From: Molanna angustata
Taxonomy: Eukaryota; Arthropoda; Insecta; Trichoptera; Molannidae
Length of the DNA: 64,000 nt
Direction: 5' to 3'
Assembly: GCA_963576475.1 (NCBI GenBank)
Contig: OY754972.1
Location: 9,941,062 to 10,005,061, forward strand
Shown here: positions 1 to 11,374 of the stretch, piece by piece
Position numbering within the stretch: the first letter of the stretch is position 1
Layout of the letters: the number at the start of each line of letters is the position of its first letter
The notes under the pieces: generated by a model
Seen by the model: only the letters and a program-made list of their open reading frames with translations
What the model was told of the DNA's origin: nothing
The model's database searches: none
Position numbers and translations under genes: made by a program

Positions 1-59
1 ATGGGAACATATATGCTGCGAAGCCTCTAAGTTAGTGTTAAAAGTCCACTACCCCATTA

Positions 60-480
60 AAAATGTTCCTTCGTACACGCATCTTGGATTTAAACTGCCT
101 CTTCCTTCAATAGAATTTCACTCTCTTGAACGAATCGACAGTTGGAATATATCTTTTGAATCGCTGAACTCCCCAGAAGAAGACGTCTGCTTCAACAGGT
201 AAACCATTTAACAAAACAGACATTCGTACGAGAGTGTTGCAAGCAACCACGTTTGTACGAGTGGCAGGTAAATTAAACAAGTGGTGTCCTCTACCTCTCA
301 CGAAGTCCGGGGGAGCGTAGAGGCCTAGGTGCTCAAGCGAAATTGGGCAGTCAATTATATAATTTATACCTTTGTGACCCACCAGAAGTAACGAATTATC
401 TCGCCTTTTTTCGAAACTCTGTTAGGCACAGGCCTCAAGGAGATCAGAGTAATGCATGTAAGTTGGGTACACTCCATTCG
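60..480 (-). pseudogene. LINE reverse-transcriptase C-terminal fragment
   Basis: A 91-codon open frame (107-382, minus strand) reads like the tail that follows the reverse transcriptase of jockey/CR1-group LINEs, with the pattern RTNVVACNTL followed by SVLLNGLP. In those families this region lies after the RT and ends the ORF2 protein. No RT catalytic motif is present, so only the 3' end of an insertion survives. The frame is probably shorter than the original and has no initiation context. The clade assignment is from general resemblance only. Confidence 0.5.
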
Positions 481-1075
481 TAAAATTCATTAAAAACTTT
501 TTCTATATCTGTCCCAGCATTTCGGAGTATTTCCGTAGTATATGTGAAAAGAAAACATTGTACTCCTTAATGAAAACATGATATCTTTTTATATAGATCA
601 GGTTCAATGACTTTTAAAACTTTTCGAATTTTTACCTCTGGACAATCACTAGTAATTATTATTCAGCGAAGTCTATAAAATAGACAAAGATGACTGATAA
701 ATAATTCAAAGAAAACAATTCGCGATTTGAGTTTTGCCACGAAAAATAATAACGTCAATAAAGCCATACGACACGATGCTAAATATCGCGGAAAATCGTG
801 ATGTCTACGAAATTAGTTTAATCAAAATAAGTCTGTAGACAAACACATGTCACAGGAATTTGTTTTCGCTATATTACATCACATTATATTATTATCGCGT
901 GTGGCTTTCGTGAATTTCGCGAATTGGCCTTGTCAGATATTAGGCGTTCTTTTTCGTCTCTTGGGGTGAATAAAATATGTACAGGATGTCCGTAAATCGC
1001 AAGTCAAAACAAAGAGGATGAAATATACCGTTCAGATAAAATTCACAAGCATTCATGCATATTTTGGGGAACGTA
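420..1075. other. AT-rich stretch, nothing recognised
   Basis: No coding frame with splice signals, no repeat shared with the rest of the window and no tandem structure was seen here. Confidence 0.5.
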
Positions 1076-1078
1076 TGT

Positions 1079-1315
1079 GTACTTGTCTTCTTCAATGGCT
1101 CTACAGCCCATTTCGAGCCTTGGCCTTCAGCAACTTCCTCCTCCAACCTATCCTGTCACTTACTGCGACCTTCCAGATTGGCAGACTCAGAAACTCATCG
1201 CAGCCTCGGTCTCTCGACCTTTTTTTTGCCACCTGGGTGCCCCTCTAAGACTTTTTGGTACCCGGGATGACGGCATTCTCTGAATATGCCCGGCCCATCT
1301 CAGCCTGCTAAGTCT
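1079..1315 (-). pseudogene. LINE 3' end, same family as 52879-53215
   Basis: The plus-strand sequence (TCTTCTTCAATGGCTCTACA onwards) is closely similar to 52885-53150. On the minus strand it encodes the end of a LINE ORF2 (a short Pro-Lys-rich motif, then Gly-Gly-Lys and an acidic Trp-containing tail). This copy lacks a block of about 30 bp present in the second copy and has several frame-breaking changes. The left end carries the short GAA-rich tail typical of these insertions. Confidence 0.6.
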
Positions 1316-1654
1316 TGTAACTTAATCTTGTACTTGTAACTAGGACATATTCATTAAAAAAATAGCTTTTTTTATAAAACTAATGTTTTTGATACTCTGA
1401 GTCAGTTTTCTAGTGCCTACCACGACTGTTTTTTGCTCGAGGTAACCAAAAAATAATTCTATCGAATATCGTCAAAGACTTTCTCCATATCATAATGCTG
1501 TAGTCGTAGATCAGAACAAAATTGATTATTAGATTTTACAAAGTTTCATCTGTTACTCTTCTTCCTGGCCTCTTCCCAACTTATCGTCTATGCAAACTGC
1601 TGGGGTCAGCTTAAGTTTCATCTGTTATTGTAAACAAAATTTATTTTATTAATT

Positions 1655-1700
1655 TCTAATATCTTCTCGGGCAACTAACAGGAACTATGTCAAATACTTT
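1655..1700 (-). repeat. SINE family B, 3' tail fragment
   Basis: The short sequence CTCGGGCAACTAAC, followed by the complement of the ATATTTGACATAGT motif, matches the 3' region of family B (compare 63415-63470). Only about 45 bp are kept. Confidence 0.45.
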
Positions 1701-1734
1701 TTTTTAACTTTTTCTTCATCGTCTATTAGGTAAT

Positions 1735-2010
1735 TTGACCTGTTTGAGAGGGTGGATTGTACTGGGAGGGGAGCCCCCCCGGCATGATTGGTGGACCCGA
1801 CCCACTCGGCGGTAGTCCGCCATGATGATGAGACAGCTGTAGCCGACGCTGCGGTTGGCGTGGAAATCGAAGAACTGAAAGTACTATAGACGTGGTGGAG
1901 TTTTCCTGTGACAGTCACGTTTTACCGTGGCACTGTTGGATGGGAAACCCTCGCTATGATTGACGGGCCTTCACGTTTGTGGTTGGACTCTTAGTGATAA
2001 TGGTATGAAG
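1735..2010 (+). repeat. Repeat family H, coding-derived
   Basis: This GC-richer block recurs at 60375-60600. Both copies share a plus-strand frame reading GWETLAMIDGPSRLWL, one more residue (D here, E in the other copy), then S and a stop. Differences between the copies fall mostly at third codon positions. This suggests the C-terminus of a transposable-element protein that was once under selection. I do not recognise the family. The upstream part of the frame is broken by stops. Confidence 0.5.
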
Positions 2011-2309
2011 TATGCTTGATCATGGTTCCTTGTTTTTTCCCACGAGCAGCCGCTTCGGGGACGAACAGAACTATTATTTCTATGACGATCCCTATGGAGT
2101 GGGGTAGGAGACTGCGTAATTCATTCTGTCCTGGGAGGAGGAGGTCTAACTGTCTTTCTACATCTTCGAAAGTCTTCCGGGTAGTCTTCTGTTGTTGGGT
2201 ATTTCTGTCTTAACAACTCTAAGTCGTCCGTGCGATCGACGTGGATTCTCCAGAAGCGTCTTCTGATACGTCCCCATCTTGATTAAACTAATGATTTAAC
2301 TTGTTATGT

Positions 2310-2850
2310 CCCCAACACCGCATATAGACCTCCAATAACTTGCAGCCGTTACAGCCCTGTCGTTTGCAGCCAAGAGATCCTCCTCATTACAAGACTCCGC
2401 CCATGAGTGGGCATACCAGCAGGTGCGCCGTGTTTTGCTCCTCTCCACAATCGCCCTTCACATTCTGCTCGCCTTTCAGCAGTTCCCATCTACTCGTGTT
2501 TACTTTGCATCTACTCACGCCCGTTCTGAGTCTGTTCAGGGCTTTCCAACAATCGTCCGGGAGCTGGTATATGGGCGGTAGAGACTCGCTTGGTTCTAAT
2601 CATTCATTCTCGCCAACTTGTATCAGGTTTTTTTTTGTTACATATGTTTTCTGGCGGTTTCTTCGAATATGTCCGAACCTACTCAGCCTATTCTCTATCA
2701 GCTTATCGGAGACAAAATTCCTACATTTATTAAAGTAGGCGAAATAAAACATCGCGTTGCAACGGCCTAAATTGGACAAGATATGAAAATACAAAAGTGT
2801 TTCCAAATCCACAAAGATTCCGGAAGATTCTGGCTGGAGAATCATGGTCA
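2310..2850 (-). pseudogene. LINE ORF2 C-terminal region with Cys-rich motif
   Basis: On the minus strand the frame gives KLIENRLSRFGHIRR near 2720 and, further on, WKALNRLRTGVSRCK and GDCGEEQNTAHLLVCPL (about 2410-2560). The CG-x-x-x-Q-x-x-x-HLL-x-C-P pattern is the zinc-knuckle-like C-terminus seen in many insect LINE proteins. Several stops and at least one frame change show it is dead. Confidence 0.55.
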
Positions 2851-2859
2851 ATCAAAGCC

Positions 2860-3760
2860 CGCGTAGGCCAAATATTCGACGCCATTGGAATGTGATGCTG
2901 GAGACGTGTGCTTCCAATTCCCTAGACGGCGAGAAGGACAAATATATCCATCATAAAGGAGCTGAATACAGAGGACAGATTATCCACCAAATGTCTCGAA
3001 CGCGTCCTTCAGTTTTTTGGACACATTGCCTTAGCTGTGTTCAAAATGAACGCCAAGTGACGCTCTAGGCCGTTCATAATGACCGGAAACAGACGCTCCA
3101 AAGACACTCTGTCGCTTTCAGATTTAAGGTCGAGTATACGCTCCAATCGCTCTGTAAAATCGTCGGATGAAAAACGCTCTTATGGGTAAAATATATATTT
3201 ACTTCTATTTAATCTGTGGTAAGATTACTTATATTTTATCTGTGGTGTCTGTTGACGTTGTTTCTGATGACAACATGCATTCACAGAGGTTAATTTAAGA
3301 AAAATATCATTCAAAAGTTTTCAACAAAAGATCAGAGCATTCTTTAAATGTTTTACTCCACTGCCTAATTGTTGTCTTTCGACGAAAATGTAACCTAAAA
3401 CGACACGTGTATGATAAGTGAAAAAAAAAATTGAGAAAGCTTTCAGTGATATTGGTGTGAAAAACGTCAAAATCTGCAACTTCAGGTACATCCAACACTC
3501 AACATCGAGTGTTCTATCTGAACGCAGCCCAGACGCGATGTAAATAGCCTTGAAAAGGTATTTGTCGTTGGTGGGGTTGAACATAGAAGGGGAAAATGGA
3601 GATCCCCACATGATGGACGGACCAGATTAGAGCTGTAACTGGTACATCGGTGGTTGAAGCAGTGGAGGACTAAAATACGCAATATCATGATGACGAAGAG
3701 AGAGGCTGGTCACGACCCTTAACAACGAGGAAGACGACACTGACACCAGCCCTTTGACGT
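2860..3760 (+). pseudogene. LINE ORF2 3' end, decayed
   Basis: Translation in shifting frames gives IPxTARRTN, RLSTKCLERVLQFFGHIA (about 2890-3030), then DQIRAVTGTSVVEAV and TTLNNEE (about 3620-3740). The order and wording match the minus-strand copy at 40302-40652 (RLSTVCSRRVLSFFGHIARR), so both belong to one LINE lineage. About 500 bp between the two parts are scrambled or inserted. No catalytic RT segment remains. Confidence 0.5.
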
Positions 3761-3764
3761 TAGT

Positions 3765-4665
3765 TCTAGGGACATCCTGTATATATCGTATTATTGTAAT
3801 TTGATTTTACTGAATATTCTTTATTCAAATTTATATCTATATGCAGGTCTGGAGATACAAAGGTATAATATAATATTTTGTTGAGGCAAATCGCGTTAAA
3901 CAATATCAGAGGCGATGGGGCGACAAGATAATTTAAAATACGTCACTCAAAACTCTCGCCTCGTGATTCAAATACGTTTATATTCGGTCGGCTATATCGT
4001 ATTAATAAAATTCATCTGAAATTTTGTTTAATGGCGCCTTTTGTTAGAAATTCACTTATATAGTTGATAATTACTTGATTTGACTCTTTTACTAACACAT
4101 ATATGTACCGGATCTTTTTTAGATCCGAATCAATAATTTACTGCAACTGCTTCATTGCATCAGTCGATTTGAAAATATTCCTCTTGGTTCAAACAAAGTC
4201 CAATATTGAATTGTAAAGAAACAAAAAAAATCATTAAAATATCCACGTTTCATTCTATATAACATGGGTTGCCTCTTCGTTCAAATACTGAAAGAACGCT
4301 CGGTATCCCAGTACACAATACTTCCTTTTCACCACATCTTTCTCCGTACAAGCAAACCGACTTTGATGTCACATCCCATCTCAACTTCGAATTACATCAA
4401 TACTTCCCGCATTCAAAAAAAATCTGAGAAATCATTTAAATTTAATTACACTTTGTTAGCAAATTTGTCTCATCATATCCTTGTCCCCTCCACTCCTCGC
4501 CCATCCGTTTTTTCATTGTTTTTTATTTGATATGATTCTATAAATGTATATATTTTATCCACATAAATTGGTACATGTCATAAACACACTTTTCCTCACC
4601 AAATGGATTTGGTTGGTTGTGCACTTTTAATGTACAAAATGTTTAAAATAAATTCATGTACCTAA
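3765..4665. other. AT-rich stretch, nothing recognised
   Basis: No convincing exon, repeat copy or structured element was found here. Confidence 0.4.
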
Positions 4666-4669
4666 ATGA

Positions 4670-4836
4670 ATTATTTTTCCTTCTTCTTCATCTTCTTCTT
4701 CTTTGTCAGCCATCTCTCCACTGCTGGATGTAGGCCTCCTCCAATGAACTCCATCTCTCTCGGTCCTGTGCTTTCCCCAGCCAACCCATTCCCGCAACCG
4801 GAATAATATCGTTGACCCATCTTTTTTCCTTAGATC
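4670..4836 (-). pseudogene. RTE-like LINE 3' end
   Basis: The minus strand reads RWVNDIIPVAGMGWLGKAQ, then DRERWSSLEEAYIQQWRDG and a stop, followed by a GAA-rich tail (TTCTTCTTCATCTTCTTCTT on the plus strand). This is the characteristic end of RTE/BovB-type ORF2 proteins. It abuts a plus-strand RT fragment head to head at about 4837, so at least two independent insertions or an inversion are involved. Confidence 0.65.
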
Positions 4837-5215
4837 CGTGTAAATGGAAAACTTTCCAACTATGTACCAACCGGGGTAAGACAAGGGGATAGCCTGAGTC
4901 CGTTTCTTTTCAACTTGATCATGGATAAAATAATAGAAGAATCGGTCTGCCTTAATTTGGGTGACCAAATGGGAGACAATATCCTCAAAACCATATGCTA
5001 CACCGACGACGCCACCATAATAGCCGAATCGGAGGAAGACCTGCAAAAATGCTACACCAATTCCATGATTATCTCCAACAATAAGACAAAAACTATGACA
5101 CTCGCAAGAGAAAGGATTGGCTGTAGTATAGTGATCGATGATACACCAATTAAATAAGTCTCAAAATTCAAATATCTAGGTGCAAACATAAGGTGAAATG
5201 GTGAAATACTTGAAT
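4837..5215 (+). pseudogene. RTE-like reverse transcriptase fragment
   Basis: The frame reads NGKLSNYVPTGVRQGDSLSP and then FLFNLIMDKII, covering RT motif B (GVRQGDSLSP). The catalytic YTDD box follows at about 5010 (CYTDDATIIAES). Both aspartates of the YTDD box are kept. A stop interrupts at 5155, after which VSKFKYLGANI, the usual following motif, continues. The first catalytic Asp and everything upstream are missing. Confidence 0.7.
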
Positions 5216-5224
5216 ACCATTCTG

Positions 5225-5420
5225 AATTGGAGACCCTATCATAATATAGAAGTGTAGGAAGACCACAGAGGAGATGGACTGACGATATTGTTGAACTGGT
5301 GGGACATGGGTGGAAGCAGAGTGCCCAGGATAGAGAGAAATGAAAAACCCAGGAAGATGTCTATATCCAGCAGTGGAGTGAAAGGGGCTGAAAAGAAGAA
5401 GACTTGAACACAATAAAGAG
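5225..5420 (+). pseudogene. RTE-like LINE C-terminus
   Basis: The sequence reads GRPQRRWTDDIVELVGHGW, then AQDREK-stop-KTQEDVYIQQWSERG and a stop, followed by GAAAAGAAGAAGACTTG. It is homologous to the minus-strand copy at 4670-4836. It probably belongs to the same insertion as the RT fragment just upstream, with the intervening segment deleted. Confidence 0.6.
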
Positions 5421-5424
5421 AGAT

Positions 5425-5860
5425 TTCATCTGAAAGAATAAGAATATGAACATCCCAAGCAAGGTTCGAATCTACAAGACATGTGTTCGTCCGATATTGA
5501 CTTACGAAATAGAATCCAGAACGGACACTGTCGGTACCAAAAACCTCCTACGAACCAGCAAAATGAAGGTACTCAGAAGCATCGCTGACAAAACTCTTCG
5601 TGATAGTGTACGAAATACATAGATCCGAAGGCTGTGCAAAGTGGAGGATATTGTAAAATGGGGTCGACATATAAGAAGGTTCTGGAACGAACACTTGTCT
5701 AGTATGATAGACTCAAGTGGCCAGAGATAATGTTCCCCAAGAAAGCAGACCTTCAGGACGTCCTCCCAAGAGATGGAAAGACAGCTGGTAGTCCGCGTCA
5801 CAGGAGGCTGACGCAGGACATAAACACGTCAACAGGCCTAAAAAGAGAAGAAGAATTCAT
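5425..5860 (+). pseudogene. LINE ORF2 C-terminal region
   Basis: The plus strand gives NIPSKVRIYKTCVRPILTYE, KNLLRTSKMKVLRSIADKTL, then VEDIVKWGRHIRR and FWNEHLSSM, ending in an AAAAAGAGAAGAAGAA tail. This is the thumb-to-C-terminus part of an RTE-type ORF2. It carries a stop after DSVRNT and a frameshift near the SPRKQ segment. The 3' end matches the inverted copy at 24915-25100 and the short one at 28425-28545. Confidence 0.6.
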
Positions 5861-6245
5861 ATTTCATAAAATATTTTGGTAGACTTTTGGATACGTTCTA
5901 TTGGTTTGGACTGAAAAGATTAGGTAAGTAATTACTAATAAATTTTCGAATGTCATCGTCGTGTTTCCCACACGTTCTTAATCAGTTCCACTGCGTTCCT
6001 AACTAACTCCTCATCTCACGACTCTTCGTATATATCTGTCTCACTTTATCACTTTGTTTATATTTGTCTCTCACACAGTTGTGCTCAAACTGTTTTTTAG
6101 TTACGATCTTAACAGGCACAAATATTAACACCAACGAAGATTTTTTTAATGAATGAATATGACAATTTATCAATTTAGTCATTAACACAAATGTTAAATT
6201 ATAGAACAATATTTAAACAAAAAGTTAAGACGTTACTAAACCTAA

Positions 6246-6800
6246 CTGTCGAATGTATTATTCTGTACAACTGTAGAATGTATTATTCTGTATAGGTAAG
6301 TCTGTATAAATGTCCAGTGTATTATACTGTATAAGTCCGTATAAATGTCCAGTGTATTATACTGTATAAGTCTGTATAAATGTCCAGTGTATTATAATGT
6401 ATAAGTCCGTATAAATGTCCAGTATATTATACTGTATATTTCTGTATAAATGTCCAGTGTATTATAATGTATAAGTCCGTATAAATGTCCAGTGTATTAT
6501 ACTGTATAAGTCTGTATAAATGTCCAGTGTATTATAATGTATAAGTCCGTATAAATGTCCAGTGTATTATACTGTATAATTCTGTATAAATGTCCAGTGT
6601 ATTATAATGTATAAGTCCATATAAATGTCCAGTGTATTATACTGTATAAGTCTGTATAAATGTCCAGTGTTTTATACTGTATAAGTCTGTATAAATGTCC
6701 AGTGTATTATACTGTTTAAGTCTGCATAAATGTACAGTGTATTATACTGTATAATTCTGCATAAATGTCCAGTGTATTATACTGTATAAATCTGTATAAC
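6246..6800. repeat. 35-bp tandem array with 70-bp dimer pattern
   Basis: About 16 copies of a 35-bp unit (TGTATAAATGTCCAGTGTAT plus ATACTGTATAAGTCY). In the central part, units alternate between a TCTG/ATAATG form and a TCCG/ATACTG form, so the homogenised unit is a 70-bp dimer. The edges (from 6246 and towards 6797) are more diverged and lose the alternation. No open frame of interest. Confidence 0.9.
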
Positions 6801-6887
6801 TATATTCCTAGAACTTATTTTTACAATCTTATTACTACATTAACATAAAACTATAAATGACAACTTATACCTACTTACTAGACAACC

Positions 6888-6938
6888 TGTCATTTAGCTC
6901 AAGAAAAGATAATTAATCTTTTCTTGAGCTAAATGACA
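6888..6938. repeat. 23-bp perfect inverted repeat, 5-bp spacer
   Basis: TGTCATTTAGCTCAAGAAAA plus GAT is followed by the spacer AATTA and then the exact reverse complement. No T-run or gene sits next to it to suggest a terminator. It is probably the core of a short foldback element. Confidence 0.9.
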
Positions 6939-6939
6939 C

Positions 6940-7795
6940 ATTGTGTAGGGGGGCAGGTCCTCAACACGCCTCTTCCTGGTCTACTGCCAAATGTTTGTCG
7001 AACCAGGACAGTTGTTTTCTTCTCGATATCTCTACGGCCTTCTTCGTCCTTCCCTTTATGATCAAACGGTAAAATAAGCGTGGAATGAATGGATCGTGAT
7101 CAGCATACGACGTTACGTGTCAAAGTTTGAGAACTGCAGTCTACGATAGATTGTTGAGACTTAAGCAATTAGTTTGAGATGCTGTGTTGGTTGGTACCCC
7201 CTCATTAGGGTCCCAGAGGAGACGAAAGGAAATCATCTTAATAATAATTGGGTAATTATCGTCTGCCGCAAACAGACGATTCTTCATCTAATAACATCAA
7301 ATCCTCGATCAAAATGGCTGAACATATTCAAATACTAATTTATACACATCGGTCTACCAACCACACAGACATACACATTATTACCGAGCACACACGTAAA
7401 CATAATAATACCTATATTTAGTTAATTTAAATAAATTATCAATATCATACTTGTATAATATTGTGGCGTAGATTAGGAACAGTAATATAGATTATTTGGA
7501 GTCCCCGTCTTTTTAAATTCTGGGTGAATGCTCATAAACACGAATCTAAATAGACAACGCAAGATGTAACCAGATTCCGACGAATATGTCATATAAAGAC
7601 TGGACGACAATCACTGCAGTCGAGTGCCCAAAATATCCCTAAACAAGCAAAACCTAGATGACATCCACAAGCATACAAAAGTAAAAAAAAAAACAAAGAA
7701 GATTGCATATAAGAACAATTCATAGCAATGATAGGAAAACTAAATGAAGAGGAGAGGAAGATGTTGTCAGATAAATATTTTTGCTTTAGCCTTTT
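6940..7795. other. No recognised feature
   Basis: Mixed-composition sequence with no exon-like frame. The G-rich start (GTAGGGGGGCAGGTCCTC, 6945-6962) weakly resembles 20930-20950 but no repeat could be delimited. Confidence 0.4.
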
Positions 7796-7799
7796 CTTG

Positions 7800-8157
7800 A
7801 AGATGTTTAGTGAGATAGACGTCGTCTAACTCACTTTGTATTTTCAAGAAAAAACTAAAGAAGGAATATTTATCCTTGAACACCTGATCCCGATTTCCTC
7901 TCCTGTCCTTGCTCTATCCTTTTTTTCTTGCATTGAATTATTATTTTTTTTGTTTTAATAGTATTTAAGTGTAATATATATTTTCTTTGTTATATTTTAA
8001 TCTTATTCTTTTGCTGTTGAACATACACAATGTTGTTATACTTTATAATCTGGTTGTTTGGAAGAAATTGCCTAATGGCAACAAGCCCGCCAGTGTACAA
8101 TTACATTTGTTTATATTATGTACAAGAAGATGTATAAATCAATAAATATAAGGACAT
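7800..8157 (+). repeat. Repeat family D (SINE-like)
   Basis: Shares CTCACTTTGTATTTTCAA, CACCTGATCCCGATTTCC and the core GGAAGAAATTGCCTAATGGC with copies at 17190-17445, 42520-42660 and, inverted, 61850-62100. The 3' end is AAGATGTATAAATCAATAAA. The core near 8050-8090 is also found in SINE family C. No pol III promoter boxes were seen, so D may be the 3' end of a longer element. Confidence 0.7.
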
Positions 8158-8926
8158 GGTGACTTTCACCAATGTTACCTAAACTGTCACATAGCTGAGT
8201 ATCACCTAAGCTTAAGTAGCCCCTAACGTATCGTTTGGTTTTCACCAGTCTATTTTATCTGTTCCCTAGCTAGGAATTCAAAACGATTATTTTTGTTTAT
8301 ACAGTGGCAACATTTGTATTTGGAATGCATCATATTGCATCATGTTTTTTCTATGACTGTCACTTTCTGTCAATTACGTTGTAATTTCGTTCAACATTTC
8401 CAAATAATTCAGTTTTCGTATAGTTGATTTTAGTTATTTTCTCGTTAATTAGTAACTATTACTTGTGCTATTACTAATAATATGTACATATATTCAATGC
8501 CTAAAAATGCAATAATGTTATACATAAATATTGAGGACATCATTTAGCAATTTTGTCTTGTATTTTAGGAAATGCCAATCGAAAGAAAACGGCAACCAAA
8601 TTTTACCGTCGATGAGAGTTTGAAACATTACGGCATTTATAATCCTATTCATTTTTATTTTCAAAATGCGTGTAAATCGACGAAAAATTAAAATTATAAA
8701 CACAATTGACAATATTATGCTACTTAATCGCTATATACTGACTGTCATTTTGACAGTTGTTTCTTAAGTATTCGTTTAGGTGGCGGAAATTGGCTCCCCA
8801 GAATTAGGGGGCTCTTAGCGTCTTAGGTAACTCTTATGTAGGTGGTGAAACGAAAATTCACGTTAGGTGCTACATAAGAATTCTTATGTAGCACCTAAGA
8901 GTTAGGGGACGTTGGTGAAAGTGACC
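8158..8926. mobile_element. Inverted-repeat element (MITE-like), 769 bp
   Basis: The left end GGTGACTTTCACCAATGTT and the right end (inverted) GGTCACTTTCACCAACGTC form terminal inverted repeats. Subterminal CACCTAA/TTAGGTG words recur inside. No transposase frame is present. It sits directly after the tail of the family D copy. No clear target duplication was found, so the superfamily is unknown. Confidence 0.7.
8863..8898. repeat. 36-bp perfect palindrome
   Basis: TTAGGTGCTACATAAGAA is followed at once by its exact reverse complement, with no spacer. It lies at the right end of the inverted-repeat element at 8158-8926 and contains an EcoRI-type GAATTC centre. Confidence 0.95.
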
Positions 8927-9150
8927 ATTAGACTATTCCATAGTCTAGCTGAATGTACTTCAAATGAAGAACTAAAAAAATCAGAACTACGAATAGGGAT
9001 AGATAGTAAAGCACGTTCAGCAGATCGAAGTGGACGCCCGTGGCTTGAAAGATAAGTGAATATATCTTTGAGATACTGAGGTAAATTTGGATTAAAAAGG
9101 ACATTCATTCCACATTCAAAAACTTCATATTTAAGGTAAAAGTACATACA
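8927..9150 (-). pseudogene. LINE RT C-terminal fragment
   Basis: The minus strand reads GRPLRSAERALLSIPIRSSD then FEVHSARLWNSL, the wording found after the RT domain in jockey/CR1-group LINEs (a RLWNSLP-type motif). The frame is cut by the inverted-repeat element at 8926, whose end supplies the last residues of the open frame. Confidence 0.6.
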
Positions 9151-9930
9151 ACAAACATAATAATAGTAATTATATACATTGACAGTGAAGTAGTTGATAT
9201 TAAATTATGTTTTGATCATGATTATTCTGATAACAGTAACATCTCTAAATTATTAATTACATTAAGTACATGATGTCATTAAATTTTTAACTAAAACAGA
9301 ATAACACCATTAGAATAAAAATTCAATGTGTTTCTATAATGACTGTGAGTAATGACACGTTTTTATTATACTGTAATTTTGAAGTAAAATTTTGTGACTT
9401 CTGATCAATGTGTGGTCAGATACCAGATAGATAGATATAATAAAAAAAAATAATAAAAATTTGTTTTCGAATGAACTGGTTTCGATGCGACATTGTATGT
9501 ATACATGTACATATGTATGTAATCTGTGAAATGATGTAATGTGTATATTATTGAAGGGAAACGCTAATGGAATAAATTGTCTTTTGAATTTGTAATACCA
9601 GAGATAATATATAATTACAGGATATTATAGTGTTATAAGTGCTTTTAATATGTTCGATCAACGTATATCATACAGGTTTTTTAGTCTACGATCTAACGAT
9701 ATAGAAATAATTAGTTAGGTAGGTATGTATTATGAGTTCAATATTTTATGTAAAACAGGTAGTCTATTTTTTATGTAGAATTTTCTAATTGGAATTGTAT
9801 AATTACGCTTTGACTTTGAGATCCGCTTTCTGCTTTCGTAAATCAAGGACGATTGTTTGAATTCACCTCTCGTATCAAATCAATCCTTTATCAAGATTAT
9901 CATATAAAAATGAGTAGATATTTTTCATAA
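9150..9930. other. AT-rich stretch, nothing recognised
   Basis: No exon-like frame or shared repeat was seen. It contains simple TAGATAGATAGATATAATA-type runs near 9425 and a GTATGTATACATGTACATA stretch near 9495. Confidence 0.4.
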
Positions 9931-11374
9931 TGTCTATCCTCTTTGTCTCATCCCTTACTTGAATTATTTAATCAGTCCCTTAAATTAGGTATTTTTCCCA
10001 AAGCTTGGAAACTAAGCCATCTTGTGCCTGTTTTTAAAAAGGGAGATAAGAGGGATGTTTCCAATTATAGACCGGTTTGCATATTATCTACTATACCTAA
10101 ATTATTTGAAAATGTTGTTTTGGATAATATTTCGTATGAAATAAATAAGATTATTGTGCCAAACCAACATGGTTTTATGTCTGGCAGATCAACTTTGACG
10201 AACCTTGTGGTGTATCAAAATTATATTGTGAATGCTTTGGCTAATAAACAACAAGTTGATTCAATATATACAGATTTTAGTAAAGCATTCGACAAAGTTG
10301 ATCATAACTTACTGCTACACAAACTTAACATATTAGGTATTAGTGGTCATTTTTTAAATTGGATTGAGTCATACATTTGTAATAGGGAGCTATACGTCAA
10401 AATTAATTCCTTCTCTTCATTTAAATTTAAAACAACCAGTGGTGTCCCACAAGGGTCCCATTTAGGTCCTATTTTATTTTTGGTTTTTATAAATGACATT
10501 ATTACTTTATTTCAAGATGTGATGATTTTGATTTTCGCAGACGATATGAAAATATTTAGTGTGATTCGAAATATCCAGGATTGTGAAATAATTCAACAAA
10601 ATCTGATCAGACTGAACGATTGGTGTAAATCCAACAAACTTCTTTTAAATGTCAACAAATGCCAAGTTATTAGATTTCATAGAATTAAAAATCCCATCAT
10701 ATTTAATTACTCTATCGAGGATATTTTTTTGAAATCAGTAACTGAAATCAATGATCTTGGTGTATTATTTGACGAGAAATTGTCATTTGTGGGTCATATA
10801 AACAATATAACAAACAAAGCTATGAAAACCCTTGGCTTTGTTTTACGTACATGCAACTGTTATAGGTACTGTTCTCTAGTTAGAAGTAGAGTTGAATATA
10901 ATTCTTCTGTTTGGTGTCCACACTATGTATAATATCCATATCAACTCACTTGAACGTATCCAAAATAAATTTCTACGCTATATAAACTACCGTCTTCATA
11001 TTCCAATTGAAAATATTAATTATACAGAGTTATTAATTTTTACGGGTCTTTTGTCTCTATCCAACAGGAGAGTTGTGTTTGATTTGACATTGCTCTATAA
11101 AATAATAAATTCATTTTTTGACATCCCTGATATTCTTTATTTAATATTGTTTCATGCACCAATACGATCTACTCGGTTGCCGACGCTTTTTTACTGTGAC
11201 AATACCAGAACAAATGCTCACATAAATTCCCTTATACCTAGACTGCATAGGCTAGGTAATAGGTATGCACATATAATAGATATATTTAACTCTGGTTTGT
11301 CTCAGTACAAGAGCGCGTTGCTTAGAGCCCTACACCCCGCTACCGCTACCGCCATCATGCATAATAATATATAA
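9931..11374 (+). pseudogene. Non-LTR reverse transcriptase (5'-truncated, one frameshift)
   Basis: This is the best-preserved coding sequence in the window. Frame 1 (9943-10932, 330 codons) carries the RT fingers and palm: KKGDKRDVSNYRPV (residues 32-45), the first catalytic Asp in DFSKAFDKVDH (111-121), SGVPQGSHLGP (166-176) and the FADD box (198-201). LGVLFDEKLSF follows towards the end. It reaches a stop at 10930, but the protein continues one frame over (NSLERIQNKFLRYINYR and onwards) to a stop at 11374, so a single small indel near 10915-10932 broke it. The endonuclease and 5' part are absent, the usual result of 5' truncation. The start of the open frame is not a real initiation site. 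The clade looks like the jockey/CR1 side of LINEs; finer placement needs a tree. Confidence 0.85.

Noticed and set aside
6246..6800. CRISPR array
   Set aside because: Units are contiguous with no unique spacers and the DNA is eukaryotic. It is a tandem satellite.
6888..6938. Rho-independent-type terminator
   Set aside because: A strong hairpin, but in eukaryotic intergenic DNA with no adjacent transcription unit or T-tract.
9943..11374. Active LINE
   Set aside because: RT motifs are intact, but the 5' half is missing and a frameshift near 10920 splits the protein.
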